Counted from the first letter of the stretch, positions 21,490 through 32,234 are shown. The stretch: DNA of 64,000 bases from Endomychus coccineus (GCA_958510875.1 OY294070.1:5456001-5520000); one strand, 5' to 3'. Numbers and translations: made by a program. Notes: a model not told the origin generated them from the sequence alone.

Positions 21490-22135
21490 AATGCTATTTG
21501 TACAGTGATAATATCGAATTGAAAAAAGTTTCAAACTCCATTCGAGGAAATTGAAAACTTTACTTTTCCTCAATCTCAGAGTGAGACATGAATTCTGGCT
21601 GTGAAGAATGGAAAAGTTAGCGGTAGATTTGATTTATTTTCAGTTAAAATCCCCTTCTGGATAATATTTCAATGCCGTTTTGCGTTGAAATGGGAAAAAC
21701 GTTAGGTAATGTAGAATTTGTAGATTTACTTCTTCATATGGTGATAATCGAAACTGGAATGCTCGTAAAAATGTGTTTTCAATACACAGGGTTAGTTTTG
21801 TCATGGTGAACCAATTGCTCATTTTATTTCTGATTGAGCCGGAAAATGCGAAAAAAAAACACCTTCACTTCACCTCTCCTGTGGATCCGAGACATGACAG
21901 TGAAGACTGAAATGTTTTGTATGTTTTCTTATTAACTGCTTCAAATTGAAACATTTTAATTTAGATTTGGGGATGAAAGAGAAAATTTAAAACCAGTATT
22001 GATTGGATCAGGAGGATTTCGGATATCAAAACCACCAACTATTTTGTGGTGGAATCATTATGTATTATTTATTGCTTAAGTCAGTCAATATAGGGTTAAA
22101 AATAGTTTTTTTGAGGCTAACGCGATCTTATGATC
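21490..22135. other. No gene recognised
   Basis: Possibly intron of the candidate gene above; no motif seen. Confidence 0.35.
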
Positions 22136-22139
22136 GATT

Positions 22140-23265
22140 CTTATGCAAAAAGTGACGCAGCATGAGCAGTTGCTGAAGCCGTATCATTCACAACGCCTTC
22201 AAGCTATTAAACCGCAAATTTTTCAACTCCTATTAGATTTTGGTCAAAATGCCATTGAAAATACAGCAAGACTGCCATTTCCTCAAGAATCTTTTTTTCA
22301 CTGATGGAGCCGGCTTCACGGGTGAAGGAATTGTGAAGTTGCACAACAATCACATTTGGATAGGCATATTTTGAAGCAAGATTTTAAATTAAAGCAAATT
22401 TTCGATAAATTTATGGGCAGAGATAATTGAAAATCATTTGATTGGATCTTTTATGCCTCGTCGATTAAATGGTCAATGATTCTGTCCTGCGGTTTTAATC
22501 GCCGCCTTTCAGGCTGCCTCCTGAATAGATGTGATTAGTCTGCACTCCATCTCAGTAGAGAGCCATTGCAGCTAAGTCATCATTGCCAGATTCCTCATCA
22601 TTATTGATAGGGGTGGCACGTCCAGCAAGAAACTCAATGCTGCAGTCGGTGTACTCTTCCTCGTGGACGTAATGCCTCTGAGGAAGAGTCCCTGTATTTT
22701 GTACGGAAGTTTCTGGGATGTAACCAGATCGGTTATTTTCCACCATACAAGAACTGCATGACATCAGCTGCATTGGCCCACAAGCCCCACTCCATGCCAA
22801 TTGCTCTCTTACACTGCCAAAAGATTATCATAGCATTTTGGCACCTAGTCTCCAGCTGCATATGCCAGAGAAATTTTTTGTCCAGGGTGACTCCCGTACT
22901 TCCTGTGCTAATGTGAATCCAACATGACGATGCACCTGCATATTTGCAGGATCACTTGGAAAACATGGCGATCCTGGCCGATGAATCGGAAGAGGAGGAC
23001 CGATCCATTCGCCAGCGTGAAGACCCGATTTAAATCCTGTTTGATTTTTGCTTGTGGGATTACATCATGTCTTTGGTCTAAAAAACCCCTGTTGCCACCC
23101 ATGAGGAACTGTTAGATGGAGTGATGGCAACTTGTGTTTTCGTGCAGCAAGATCCGGCTACGCTATTCCATGCTTCGACGGACAAATTTATGTGGTTACA
23201 TACATTTGCGACCCCCAGCCAGTTTGTTCAAGTTGCTCAATAACCTATTTGACACTACCCCATGC
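22140..23265 (+). pseudogene. Old mariner/Tc1-type transposase
   Basis: Broken plus-strand frames show QLLKPYHSQRLQAIKP, then SFFTDGAGFTGEGIVKLHNN (the first catalytic Asp region, TDGAGF in place of TDEAxF), NLWAEIIENHLIGSFMPRRL, and later LFDFCLWDYIMSLV with EELLDGVMAT. These are in transposase order and correspond to the IS630/Tc1/mariner DDE fold with an N-terminal helix-turn-helix, as in the element at 42961-45281. Several stops and an unrelated insert of about 400 bp interrupt it. Confidence 0.7.
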
Positions 23266-23379
23266 TGCTGGAAAGATTCAATTTCTTTGTTCCTCGGCTG
23301 AACTCGCGGTCTGTGAATACTTTTTACATCCAAACTCCTCGTACTAACATACTTGAATTATCTCCTTATTTTGCATGTG

Positions 23380-23683
23380 CCATGTCTGTCACACCAATGA
23401 CTCTCATACTAAATATAATATTTTCAATTCTAGCCTAAAACAGATTTTCAGCTCTTTCTTTTTTCTTTTCCTCTTTGTACATATGCTGTGATAAATATTT
23501 TTGGCTATTTTCTTTTTCTTTTTGAGTTTGTCTCTTCTTGGACTTGTATAATTAGGTTATTTAGATTTAATTTAGATAATAATTGTTAGTATATTAATTT
23601 TATTATGCATGGTCCTGATCTTTAATTGGGTTTATACCTTTGATCAGTATAAGATTAAATGAATAAATAAATAAATAAACGCT
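23380..23683 (+). repeat. Non-LTR 3' UTR with TAAA tail
   Basis: T-rich UTR-like sequence ends in 'gattaaatgaataaataaat', a repeating tail usual for Jockey/CR1-type insertions. No coding part is attached. Confidence 0.55.
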
Positions 23684-23885
23684 AGTGGGTGCGATACGTT
23701 AATAGTTAACCTGGGAAGCAAGTTGAACACTCTCGTATTGGAACTGCTCTTTGGTGGCCTGGTGAACACTCGTCAGTGGGAGCCGCTCTATTAGGTGACA
23801 CGTGACACGGGATGCAAAGTGCTTCGGCCTAGACATTAAGAGAACGCAATGCTCATCTTAATTAATAATAATACTAATAATCAAA
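23684..23885 (+). repeat. Non-LTR 3' UTR, copy of the 10.8-11.7 kb family
   Basis: Plus-strand reverse complement of 10780-10960: 'ggtgaacactcgtcagtggg', 'taggtgacacgtgacacggg', ending in 'aataataatactaataatc'. Inserted directly after another element's tail. Confidence 0.7.
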
Positions 23886-24735
23886 ACGGCTCATTTGCGA
23901 TTAGGAGCTTATATGCACAAATTTTCTACCATATTATCCTACACAATCTCCTCAAGTTTGGCAGCATCTTTTTGAAACACCTTATATACGTATCTGGTTA
24001 TATCTCATCTATGAACAAAAGATGAGCAAAGAAAATTCAATATTCATGCTTAGAAATGTTTTATTTAGCCGTTTGAATTGTTCCAGAACAATTATTTATC
24101 CGATATTTACCAAAAGATTGAGTCGTCCCGTGTAACTTGTTATTTTTCCCCAAACTCCAGTACAGAATCCATCTGGAATTATTGTTTTCCTTGATTCTAA
24201 GCTATGGGTATACCGTTCCATGGATATAAGAGTAGCAGCTTCACGTAATAGGCTTAACGTCCAATACATTTTAAATTTGATTCGTACCCCAATTCCTAAC
24301 TTGAACCCTTTCATTGGAAGCGTCGGATAATTCGGATAGTATCGTATTAATTAAATCCGCTGGTTGGCCGCATTTTAAATATAGCTCTCTAGGAATTGTA
24401 CCGCGTTCACGAATAAACCCTTAAAACCTCAATCTAGATTGTATTAAAAGACAAAAGCTTGACCTAGCTCTAGAACAGTTAATTATAGCTTCCGAAAGCT
24501 GAACCTCGAATTTTGCACTGAGCCGGATTTTTCCTGATACTCTTTGTTGTGTTGTGCTCTAATTTATAAGAAAGTAACAATTGGAGTAGGTCGTGGAATT
24601 TTGAAATGGGGCTATTTTTCAAACAACTTGTGCATTCACAAACAATTAGTGATAAGGTCTTTTGTCCAGATCGATCATTAACGTCATAAGCTTATAGTTC
24701 TAGGCAGCTGTTTCGCTATCCTCATAGATCTCATT
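23886..24735. other. No gene recognised
   Basis: AT-rich; no coding frame, repeat partner or motif identified. Confidence 0.4.
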
Positions 24736-24739
24736 AGTG

Positions 24740-25055
24740 GAATGAAGTTTGCAATATCTGTTGAAGGCAGTCATAACTTTCCCACAACTTGGTAAAAAGA
24801 CCAAAATATCTCACGCCATCTATGAATAGATGTTCCATTAAGAAATCAAGCAAGTGCCTTCAACAGAGATCCTTCAGTGACATTGCAAACTTCACATTCC
24901 CCGTAACTTTTGGAAAGTTCGAAAAATCTGTCTTGATTTCTTAGTGGGACATCTATTCATAGATGGCGTGAGATAATTTGGTCTTTTTACCACGTTGAAG
25001 ATTGGTTATTACTACCTCCAACAGAGTTCCTTCACTAACGTTGCAAACGTTCTCC
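24740..25055. repeat. Foldback MITE
   Basis: Two arms, 24791-24851 and 24932-24993, are near-perfect inverted repeats ('aaagaccaaaatatctcacg' against 'cgtgagataatttggtcttt', plus 'catctatgaatagatg'). Weaker pairing continues outward ('gtttgcaat' against 'gttgcaaac'). No coding capacity. Confidence 0.7.
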
Positions 25056-25111
25056 TTCCCCTGATGAGCCTTATGAGAAGGGTGAAACAGCTGTCTGGAA
25101 TTATAACTTTG

Positions 25112-25144
25112 TGACGATAATAATAATAATAATAATAATATTGA
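25112..25144. repeat. (TAA)n microsatellite
   Basis: About nine ATA/TAA units in a row. Confidence 0.9.
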
Positions 25145-25259
25145 TAAATAATTTTTATCCATGAGACGAAGAGAAGTATAGTATAGAATGCGTCCATTTT
25201 TTTGTATCTCAGATAGCTACTGAGCTACCCTATACAAACATCGAAATGTGTCCACTCTA

Positions 25260-25460
25260 TACATAACAATTATGTAGGCTTATATAACGATGAAATAATG
25301 CAAAAACCTAATGGTTATGGTACAATTAGTTTTAAGTAATCAGGTTATTGGAATAATAAGTCTTCTGATGATGATCGTGAGACCGAAACGTACGTAAAGA
25401 CGAAAATATAAAGCATAAGTGTTAATGTGACCTATTTTCCGAGAATTTTTATGTAATTCA
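25260..25460 (+). repeat. PLE pseudo-LTR, first lineage
   Basis: Shares 'aaatataaagcataagtgtt' and 'gacctattttccgagaattt' with the pseudo-LTRs at 16.8 and 48.3 kb. No coding sequence attached. Contains the ribozyme at 25360-25401. Confidence 0.75.
25360..25401 (+). ncRNA. Hammerhead ribozyme with one helix II mismatch
   Basis: In order: helix I strand GTCTT, core CTGATGA (25365-25371), helix II GATC/GACC around a GTGA loop, GAAA (25385-25388), CGTACG forming a minimal helix III, cleavage site TA (25395-25396), then AAGAC which pairs perfectly with GTCTT. All conserved core bases are present; helix II has one A-C mismatch relative to GGTC. Predicted cleavage is after 25396, which would set the 5' end of a processed element RNA. 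Confidence 0.8.
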
Positions 25461-26070
25461 TACCTGAATCAAGAATCTTTATTATTAATCGGTATCAGAA
25501 CGAACAATATTTCTGAAGCTTTTGCTTTGCTCCACCATCTTGTATCAGAAACCTTCTTCGAGCATTTTAAATTAGCTTCTCTCGATGCATCGATGAATGG
25601 CAAATCATAAAGGTTTATTTTCAAGCGGCCCCATTTGACACTCAAAGCGCTTATTTCAGTTGGCCCAAATAGGCTCGGTGACCCAGGGACAACATCTTGC
25701 TCATCCCTGCTCAAAACCCAGGCTACGCCACACTTATTCGGGGAACTTTTGGGATCTCACCTTGTCTTCGAGAATAAACACCACCTGGGAAAATGTCTGC
25801 AATGCCAACAAGAAAACATGGCATCTCCAGAGCACAAACTAATTCCCGGTCGGTACATTATGATAGTATCAAAGCAATGCTCAAGAATGAGTCTATCCAC
25901 GTTTCGAATGAACGTCAAGTGTTTAATTACTCCGCCGTTGACAATATTGATAAAGGTTGCTAGTGAAATATGTCTGTTACTATTTCATCGAACGACAAAT
26001 TAAATCAAGCGGATGCACTCTTCACTCGCAGACTGGTGAATCATTAAGTAGATTGACGTTAGTACTTTTA
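25461..26070. other. Unassigned sequence of mid GC content
   Basis: 25620-25880 is less AT-rich than its surroundings and open on the plus strand for about 120 codons (25635-26003) and on the minus strand for about 80. I recognise neither, and codon use does not favour one. Confidence 0.3.
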
Positions 26071-26080
26071 CGTGGAAGCA

Positions 26081-26257
26081 GGCCGGAATGCCGTATTGAA
26101 TCAGATTCCGGAGCGTGAAACCGTCAAAGCCGCTTCTTCCGGAAACAATGATGATGCTCGAAATTCAAATGCTCGCTATCCACACAATTTTAATGCAGTA
26201 ACGTCTCGTAGACGACCACGAGAAAGGATACGGCCATTCGATAAGCGACAAGGATAA
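26081..26257 (+). CDS. Candidate terminal exon of an unidentified gene
   Basis: After 'acgtggaagcag' (a weak acceptor) the frame reads GRNAVLNQIPERETVKA, continues polar (SSGNNDDARNSNARYPH) and ends in an arginine-rich tail, RRRPRERIRPFDKRQG, before TAA. Base composition is coding-like. Entering in phase 1 gives the Gly codon that the donor at 21475 would require, so the two could be one small gene of about 66 residues. No domain is recognised, and no close AATAAA follows. Confidence 0.3.
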   Translation, partial: GRNAVLNQIPERETVKAASSGNNDDARNSNARYPHNFNAVTSRRRPRERIRPFDKRQG

Positions 26258-26501
26258 TCGTGCATTCATTATCACAATTCATCAATACTTATTTAGTATT
26301 CATTAATCAATCCGACATTCAACATTACAAAAACCTTCAATATAGAAAAGAATAATCATAAACTATAAATAATGATATTAGAAAGTATCCAAATTAGAAT
26401 GAACAACTGCGTTGAATGTAATTATTACTATTATCATCATCATTATTATTCAGAGTAAAAAGGAACAGAGTATTCATGTGAAATAGTATATTACGTTACT
26501 A

Positions 26502-26568
26502 GTGTGGAAAGTGACCCATTTCACATGAGTGCGACAATCCCACGAGTGTGAAATGGCACTTTCCACAC
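26502..26568. repeat. Imperfect palindrome at the Crypton 3' side
   Basis: 'gtgtggaaagtg' plus 'catttcaca' is mirrored by 'gtgtgaaatggcactttcca' plus 'cac', with about 20 bases between arms. It sits just past the recombinase reading frame and could be a terminal structure of the element. Confidence 0.6.
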
Positions 26569-27235
26569 AAGTAATGTACACTATTTTTCCGACGACCACA
26601 GATTAATGCATTAATTAAATTAATTATTACAATTAGTAAATTGTACATATTTCTCTCTGTTATTTGTACACTATGTACAGTAGTAGGCTCGATGTCAGTT
26701 TCTCGAAGAGGCGGAGTGACGGCTTTCGAAGTACTGCTGATGGCACCCATAATTTTATTGGCAATATTTAACCTGTTAGTAGCAGAATCGTCAATATATC
26801 CTCCTGCGACTTTGGACGATTTCCAACCCCCATGTCTTTTCAGAGAAGTTAGATCTCCCCCTGCTCTACTAACATAGTAGCAGAAGAACGGAGAAATGAG
26901 TGCCCTGTGTATTTTTCAGGATCCTTTAGATTTAAAAATTTAGCCACTACTCTAAGTATATTTCCAATTTTGTTAATGCCCACTACCTGTTTTGGGCATT
27001 TTTGGTCTCTCTAATTAAGAAAGAAACGTGTTTCGGTAGTTGGCGATCTTAGATTGGCATATTTTTTATATATGCTATAAAAGTTTCCAGTAATAGTGAA
27101 CTTGCGACAGCATTTATTTTTTGTATTATTAATTTGAATGACAGCCGCAGTCCCCAAAACTTCAATGTTATTTATACATAACTGGGTAAGTTCTTGCTTG
27201 CGACATGCACCAGATATACCCATAACCAACACAAC

Positions 27236-27289
27236 CTAAAAAAACATAATTCAATAAATATAGACTTTGTTTAAATACCGATGACTTAC
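27236..27289 (-). other. Spliceosomal intron in recombinase gene
   Basis: Donor GTAAGT and acceptor TTTTTTTAG; removing 54 nt keeps the recombinase frame open and restores the expected protein. Confidence 0.7.
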
Positions 27290-27614
27290 CTTTGTAATTA
27301 AATGAATCTCATCGGAAGCTTTATTAATAAATTCACAAATTTCTTGTTGCGTCAAAATTTTAGCCTTTTTCGGTTTATATCCGTCACTTTTTCTTTTTGA
27401 AAATGCCTTAAGTTTACTATATTTGGAGATATCTACATTGTGGTGAATGGATAAAGTGGTATGCAACATAGAATAATTAGTCCATAATGTTGAGCATTGG
27501 ATTTTATTGGAAAGTTCAGTCATGTATGCAAGCAAAACGTTTTCAGAAAAGGAGCTTCTTATTTCCTTAATAGGAGCAATATCACATTTACTCACTGAAA
27601 TATAACCCATATAG

Positions 27615-28150
27615 GCTATATTCCAGTGCTTTTACCCCACCCAACCTTATAAGTTAGCTTCTTTTATTGTTCTAACGTAGTATTTGTAGTCTCAGCGGTT
27701 CGTTTAGAAATCCACTAGTAAATCTTATCAACAACGAAGGACCATATAGTTATATTGTTACGTTGGTCTAATTTACCTCCAGCTCAAAGACTGCAGACAG
27801 ATAAGGGCTATAGGGACATAATTCGTGGCGATCAGATTAGCCCAGATTATCTTAGGCCTGCGACTAACTCTTGTTTCTTGTTTGGTCGATATGAAAAGCG
27901 AAGCACGCCCCGACTTCTAGGAAGCTGTGTATATGTGTGTGCGAGGTCGTATATGATTGACATCACGTTCAGAGCTTGGCTCTTTGCCAAATGTCTCATT
28001 CGAGTGTTATATCTTTGTATAAGATACGACTTTTACGGCACTCCTGCAACTATTTTGCGTTAATTTGTAGCACAAAGAAGATTAAGTGGTCAACAACACT
28101 CAGTCAATTGTTATTCTCCTATATTCGCGTCTTAAATTGAGTTGAAATTG
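27615..28150. other. No gene recognised
   Basis: A plus-strand frame of 102 codons at 27755-28063 has no motif I know. Upstream promoter or 5' exon of the recombinase could lie here. Confidence 0.3.
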
Positions 28151-28159
28151 AAGTTATCA

Positions 28160-28285
28160 CTATAAATAAGAAATAATCAACCTCATCAACAAAAAATAGT
28201 GTTGAAGTACTTGGGACGTTTCGGCTACCAAGTATTCATTATCAGAGTAATCATAATGTGCCTGTTTGAATATTATTTGAGGATG
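28160..28285 (-). repeat. PLE pseudo-LTR, second lineage
   Basis: The minus strand contains 'ttcaaacaggcacattatga', then the ribozyme-like core CTGATAA ... GTAGCC GAAA (28205-28249), then 'gttgaagtac' inverted. Same family as 10690, 33660 and 35200. The second A of CTGATAA departs from the core CTGATGA. Confidence 0.6.
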
Positions 28286-28299
28286 ATAATACAAACAAG

Positions 28300-28720
28300 G
28301 TTTTTTTGCGAGGTGAAGAAACCCTCTATGGGGAGGTTATGAGCCTTGAATTTCATGGTCTACAGCTCGTTTGGCTGTTGCCCCCAGTGTTTCTTAGGCC
28401 TGCTGGCCCATTATACCTTACTTGTTATGTTTGATCACAGTACCCACTCCAGTACTTTTGTGCTTGTACAAGTTTGTACAAGTCCATTACTGGATGAGAC
28501 CTGTATTATTCTGGTTCACCGGCAGACTCTCCAAATATTGACTGTCTTTTGCGGTCCAGTGCCTCACATCAACACAGTATGTGTGTCACTGTTTCTGGAT
28601 CCTTACGGCAGAGTCTGCATGTCAGGTCGCCATTCTACAGGTCCCTCTTGTTGAGATGCCCCTTTACTGTTAAGACTTTCATTTTTTCCCTGTTTGATGT
28701 TAACAGGTCTGTTGTTCTTT
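28300..28720 (-). pseudogene. Non-LTR retrotransposon pol C-terminus
   Basis: The minus strand gives VKGHLNKRDL, one stop, then LTCRLCRKDPETVTHILC with CEALDRKRQSIFGE and, further on, DLYKLVQAQKYWSG. This is the CxxC...HxxxC end of RNase H-bearing non-LTR pol. Stops in the frame show decay. Confidence 0.75.
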
Positions 28721-28829
28721 TGTGACACGGTACTTTGATGTATTTTTTTCCGTGTTTGTTTCCTGGGATTCGAATATGACTGCCTTCTTGTATTGTTGTA
28801 TGTTATTTCCTACCACTGGAGCAAGGTTG

Positions 28830-29355
28830 ATTCATATACAACAGCACATCAGGCCGATAGGTGGAATGTGCATATTCAGCTAACTTGTCATAACAAAAGT
28901 ATTTTATCTGGTACAATATATGACAATGAGTGTCTTGACAGTCACCCACATATTATGGGCATCGCAGATGATCCTATACGTAGGAAATGCCAAGGGATGG
29001 AAGAAACTACCACTCACACCTTCACTTCGGCGAAGCAGAACTACTAGCAGAGCAACATATGGAAGTCAGTATAAGCAATATCTAAGGTTTCAGGCGGGCC
29101 ACAGACCTGCTAGAATAGTATAGGCTACTTACCGATCATGGGGCACGGAATGGCCCCAATTCAGCGGCCTAAGTGCATCCAGGGGGTTAACCCACCCCCA
29201 TACCTGTCAAATTTAATTAGACAGAGAGAAGTATTTGGAATAAAAACCATTTCAATTGACGGTATGACGTACGCCATGCGATGAGCCTAGGCAAGAGTGA
29301 CTTTAAATGAATTTTCTTGAGTGTATTCTTGACTGTATGACTGAATTCTGTAGCA
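28830..29355 (+). pseudogene. Non-LTR pol C-terminus and 3' UTR
   Basis: On the plus strand, HIMGIADDPIRRKCQGMEET with THTF is a worn CxxC...H motif; a frame change leads to EAELLAEQHMEVSISNI. The 3' UTR follows. Its last 375 bp are duplicated in tandem. Confidence 0.6.
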
Positions 29356-29730
29356 TAGGAAATGCCAAGGGATGGAAGAAACTACCACTCACACCTTCAC
29401 TTCGGCGAAGCAGAACTACTAGCAGAGCAACATATGGAAGTCAGTATAAGCAATATCTAAGGTTTCAGGCGGGCCATAGACCTGCTAGAATAGTATAGGC
29501 TACTTACCGATCATGGGGCACGGAATGGCCCCAATTCAGCGGCCTAAGTGCATCCAGGGGGTTAACCCACCCCCATTCCTGTCAAATTTAATTAGACAGA
29601 GAGAAGTATTTGGAATAAAAACCATTTCAATTGACGGTATGACGTACGCCATGCGATGAGCCTAGGCAAGAGTGACTTTAAATGAATTTTCTTGAGTGTA
29701 TTCTTGACTGTATGACTGAATTCTGTAGCA
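28981..29730 (+). repeat. Tandem duplication, two 375-bp units
   Basis: 28981-29355 and 29356-29730 are the same 375 bp, with only two differences noticed ('ccacagacc'/'ccatagacc', 'catacctg'/'cattcctg'). The unit covers the pol end and 3' UTR of the non-LTR element. The near-identity points to a recent event. Confidence 0.9.
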
Positions 29731-30540
29731 TCAATCATCTACCGATATAATGAATTATTGTTGTTTGTTCAATAGTACATTACGGCAACAGGAATGTGTA
29801 TGATAAGCTACCTTGAAAAGTATTTTATTGGTTCTATATGTGACAACAATTATATGTTTATAATTATGTGTAATCCAATTTCTTAGCGGCATTCGATTAC
29901 TCAGGGATTAATTGGTTTTGGGTATAATTGAATGTAAGGTTTTTTTTTTGTACATTACTTTCCCACAAGGTGATTTCCGGCTCGTACTGTTGGATTTCTA
30001 TCATGTGTGACAATTTTTGTTGTGGTAAATTTCTCTTCTATCCTTGAAAATAAACTCAAGGGAATAAGGAAGTGACACGGGCGTTCAGATCGCCTTGTAT
30101 ATTTAACGAATGTAACGAGCAAATATTTGGGCAAAGTTATCAAAATAAAATTCTCAGTTCTATAACTTCTTCAGGAAGGAAAATTGTTCTGACACGAATG
30201 AGGAAGCTTTTCCTGAAGTATTGCCAACAGTTATTTCAATCTAAACTAAAGATTAAGTTGATACGAGAAAAATGGCAATGACATTCCCTAAATTATCCAC
30301 AGATGGATAAGTACACATTACACATACATGGTAAGTTTCAATCAGTTGGTCGTTCTGTTTACCCCTCAATCTTCAAAAGTCTGCACAGAATTTTTTTGTT
30401 GTATTCCCATTTTTAGTAATTCCCTCACGTTGAGTTCAATCCACACCAAACTTCCTCAACATGTGAGCACTTGTTCTATTAATCATGTTTGGTCCTTAGT
30501 AAAAGTTTTTCTTTTGACATGGTTTGCAATGAATTAGATT
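29731..30540. other. No gene recognised
   Basis: AT-rich; no supported coding frame or repeat partner. Confidence 0.4.
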
Positions 30541-30544
30541 TGGA

Positions 30545-30655
30545 ATGACTGTATCTGCTCTTCACTATACGATGTATGATATACCATTCGGCATACATGG
30601 AGTACCACAAGATGCTATCCTTGGACCATACAAGATTATCCCAGATTTTAACTTG
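30545..30655 (+). pseudogene. Tiny non-LTR RT fragment
   Basis: YDIPFGIHGVPQDAILGPYK contains the RT GVPQGSxLGP motif with Gly-Ser replaced by Asp-Ala. No more of the enzyme is present. Confidence 0.55.
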
Positions 30656-30696
30656 GTTATTACTGGATGCATACTGTACAGTTGTTTTGTTTGCAG

Positions 30697-30922
30697 AAGG
30701 GCCCGACGATGATGGAGCCCATTCGTATAGCAACCGCTGGTGGCGGTAGTGGTCGAAGGAAGTGTTCGCGATATGAAGCTGAGTGTTTCGGCGTATCGTG
30801 CTCACGCTTCCGCGCACAAAAAGATCCTAGACACGGCCTACCAGCTCAATTATGGTTCGACATCGGCCTCACATAACCATCCGGCTAACACAACAGGCAT
30901 GCCAACATGTTCTGCCATTCAA
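30697..30922 (+). CDS. Candidate internal exon, unidentified
   Basis: A 226-bp GC-rich block is bounded by a strong acceptor ('gttgttttgtttgcag') and a strong donor ('attcaa|gtaagt'). In the third frame, after a stop at 30728, reading is open to the donor with GC-rich third positions, as in real coding sequence; Met at 30773 starts MKLSVSAYRAHASAHKKIL. The exon may therefore carry a 5' UTR and the start of a protein rich in Ala, Ser and His. I do not recognise it, and I do not find the next exon. Confidence 0.45.
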
Positions 30923-31365
30923 GTAAGTCACAAAATGAATGTAATGCACACCCCTACGTTTCTTCTTTACACTTTTCATTTATATTCTTTCTCGCACTCT
31001 CTCTCTCTATCGTCTTCTTTCTTTTTTGAGCTGTAGTGGAACGTAGATACCACCAATGTTGCATGAAGACTTCTTTCCAGTTTGGTTTAACTATTTCGAG
31101 CAGTTTGCTCTCGAACTGCGAATATTGTGATTGTCAAAAAGAGAAAGCTATATCGAAGTATGTCTTATGTGAAAATTTCAATTTAATTACCCTACTAACA
31201 CTGGGTGTTTTATCATTAAAATCAGTATGTAGCATACTGCCCCCCACAATATATTCATCCAGTTTAAACCTAGTAGTCACCTGTTGTTGAAAGGTACCCA
31301 AACTTTGGACTAATTCTATAGCAATTTGGATTTTTTGGAGGATTCTTAAGCTTTAGAATATCATT
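30923..31365. other. No gene recognised; possible intron
   Basis: Starts with the donor above and a TC-rich run ('ctcgcactctctctctctat'). No coding frame supported. Confidence 0.35.
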
Positions 31366-31369
31366 ATTA

Positions 31370-31925
31370 TTGAGGGTGGATCAATGCGGTCCCTCGATGC
31401 CCAGGTCGTACCACTTTGCACCCCATGTCACCTAATGGAGCGGTCCACTCAGCTACCAAAGGGCGGCTCTTACTCGAAAGTGTTCATCATGCTCCACCAG
31501 GTGAACGAGTCCTGAAGAGGTAAACATCACCCTCGTGATATGTTCCATTCAACGTCGGCCTAGAGAAGCGGTTTCCACTCAAGGGTGTTCTCCAGGATCC
31601 CTAGGTGGACAAAAATCCACTTATTCAATACCCAATCGAGACCGGGTGGGTGATTAATGCCCTAAAGAGACGTAGCACCGTCTTGGTGACTAGTCTCTGT
31701 GTCGCATAGCTCTATGCATCTTGGGGGATCAATGTATCCGTGTCTGCAGTTTGGCATCGGTCTTAATCATATTCCTCACTTGTCGAGACCAATTTTCCCT
31801 AATGTGCAGTCCAACCAATGCATTCGAATGCCTGCAACCGTTCACTAGTTGCCACTCTTCCTAGTGTTGGATCTGACGCAGCAGGGGATTGTCCCTTTGA
31901 TGTCATTCTTTGAGAGGCCCACCGC
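31370..31925 (-). repeat. Non-LTR 3' end, copy of the 10.8-11.7 kb family
   Basis: Collinear with 10800-11560: 'gaacgagtcctgaagaggta', 'attaatgccctaaagagacg', 'ggcatcggtcttaatcatat'. More diverged and with deletions, hence older. Confidence 0.75.
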
Positions 31926-31929
31926 TGGT

Positions 31930-32230
31930 TCGGAGCCTATTGGGGGCTCTTTAACCCCCATGAGATACGATGCTTTGTGCCCATAACCAACGGTAACGTT
32001 CCTCGGAACATAGTTTTGAGCGTTAGCATTCCTCCTCACGTGTGGAATAAAATATCGCACTGAATTACATGCTAATTTCTTTCCTTATCTATCTTGGAGG
32101 TTGGGTGGGAATCTGCCCTTGTGCGCTTTAGTACCAGCAGCCACTGTACTGACGGAGTTAGTGCGATGTGAGATCCCAAGGGACTATACGTGGTACACTT
32201 CAACTAATAAATAAATCACAAGAAAGTTGG
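31930..32230. other. Possible further non-LTR 3' end
   Basis: Mid-GC sequence ending in 'aactaataaataaatcac', a TAAA-type tail. The family is not identified. Confidence 0.35.
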
Positions 32231-32234
32231 ATGG

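Larger units (their letters stand above)
26499..27610 (-). pseudogene. Crypton-like tyrosine recombinase with intron
   Basis: Minus-strand exon A (27610-27290) encodes an N-terminal, SAM-like core-binding region (LLAYMTELSNKIQC, AKILTQQEICEFINKASDE). A 54-nt GT-AG intron (27289-27236) joins in frame to VVLVMGISGACRKQELTQL, where the Arg is the box I catalytic Arg of tyrosine recombinases. Downstream follow INKIGNILRVVAKFLNLKD, YTGHSFLRSSATMLV (the H..R box, altered: Leu stands where Arg is usual) and, after a frameshift near 26857, LKRHGGWKS and GGYIDDSA with the likely nucleophile Tyr. A stop at 27011-27013 and the frameshift make it a pseudogene. Crypton transposons of insects encode this type of enzyme; a decayed domesticated copy is the alternative. 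Confidence 0.75.

Noticed and set aside
25112..25144. Telomere-like or CRISPR-like short repeat
   Set aside because: It is a plain TAA microsatellite; there are no spacers and no telomeric unit.
25635..26003. 122-codon plus-strand frame as a gene
   Set aside because: The opposite strand is also open, there is no motif and no splice context, so it is left unassigned.
28346..28654. 102-codon plus-strand frame rich in Cys and Leu
   Set aside because: The minus strand here clearly encodes the zinc-motif end of a non-LTR pol, so the plus frame is a shadow.
28920..29498. Two plus-strand frames ending in the same 46 residues
   Set aside because: Both stem from the 375-bp tandem duplication of a retrotransposon 3' end; not a duplicated gene.
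28979..29730. CRISPR array or satellite
   Set aside because: Only two long units with retrotransposon content; an array of short repeats and spacers is absent.
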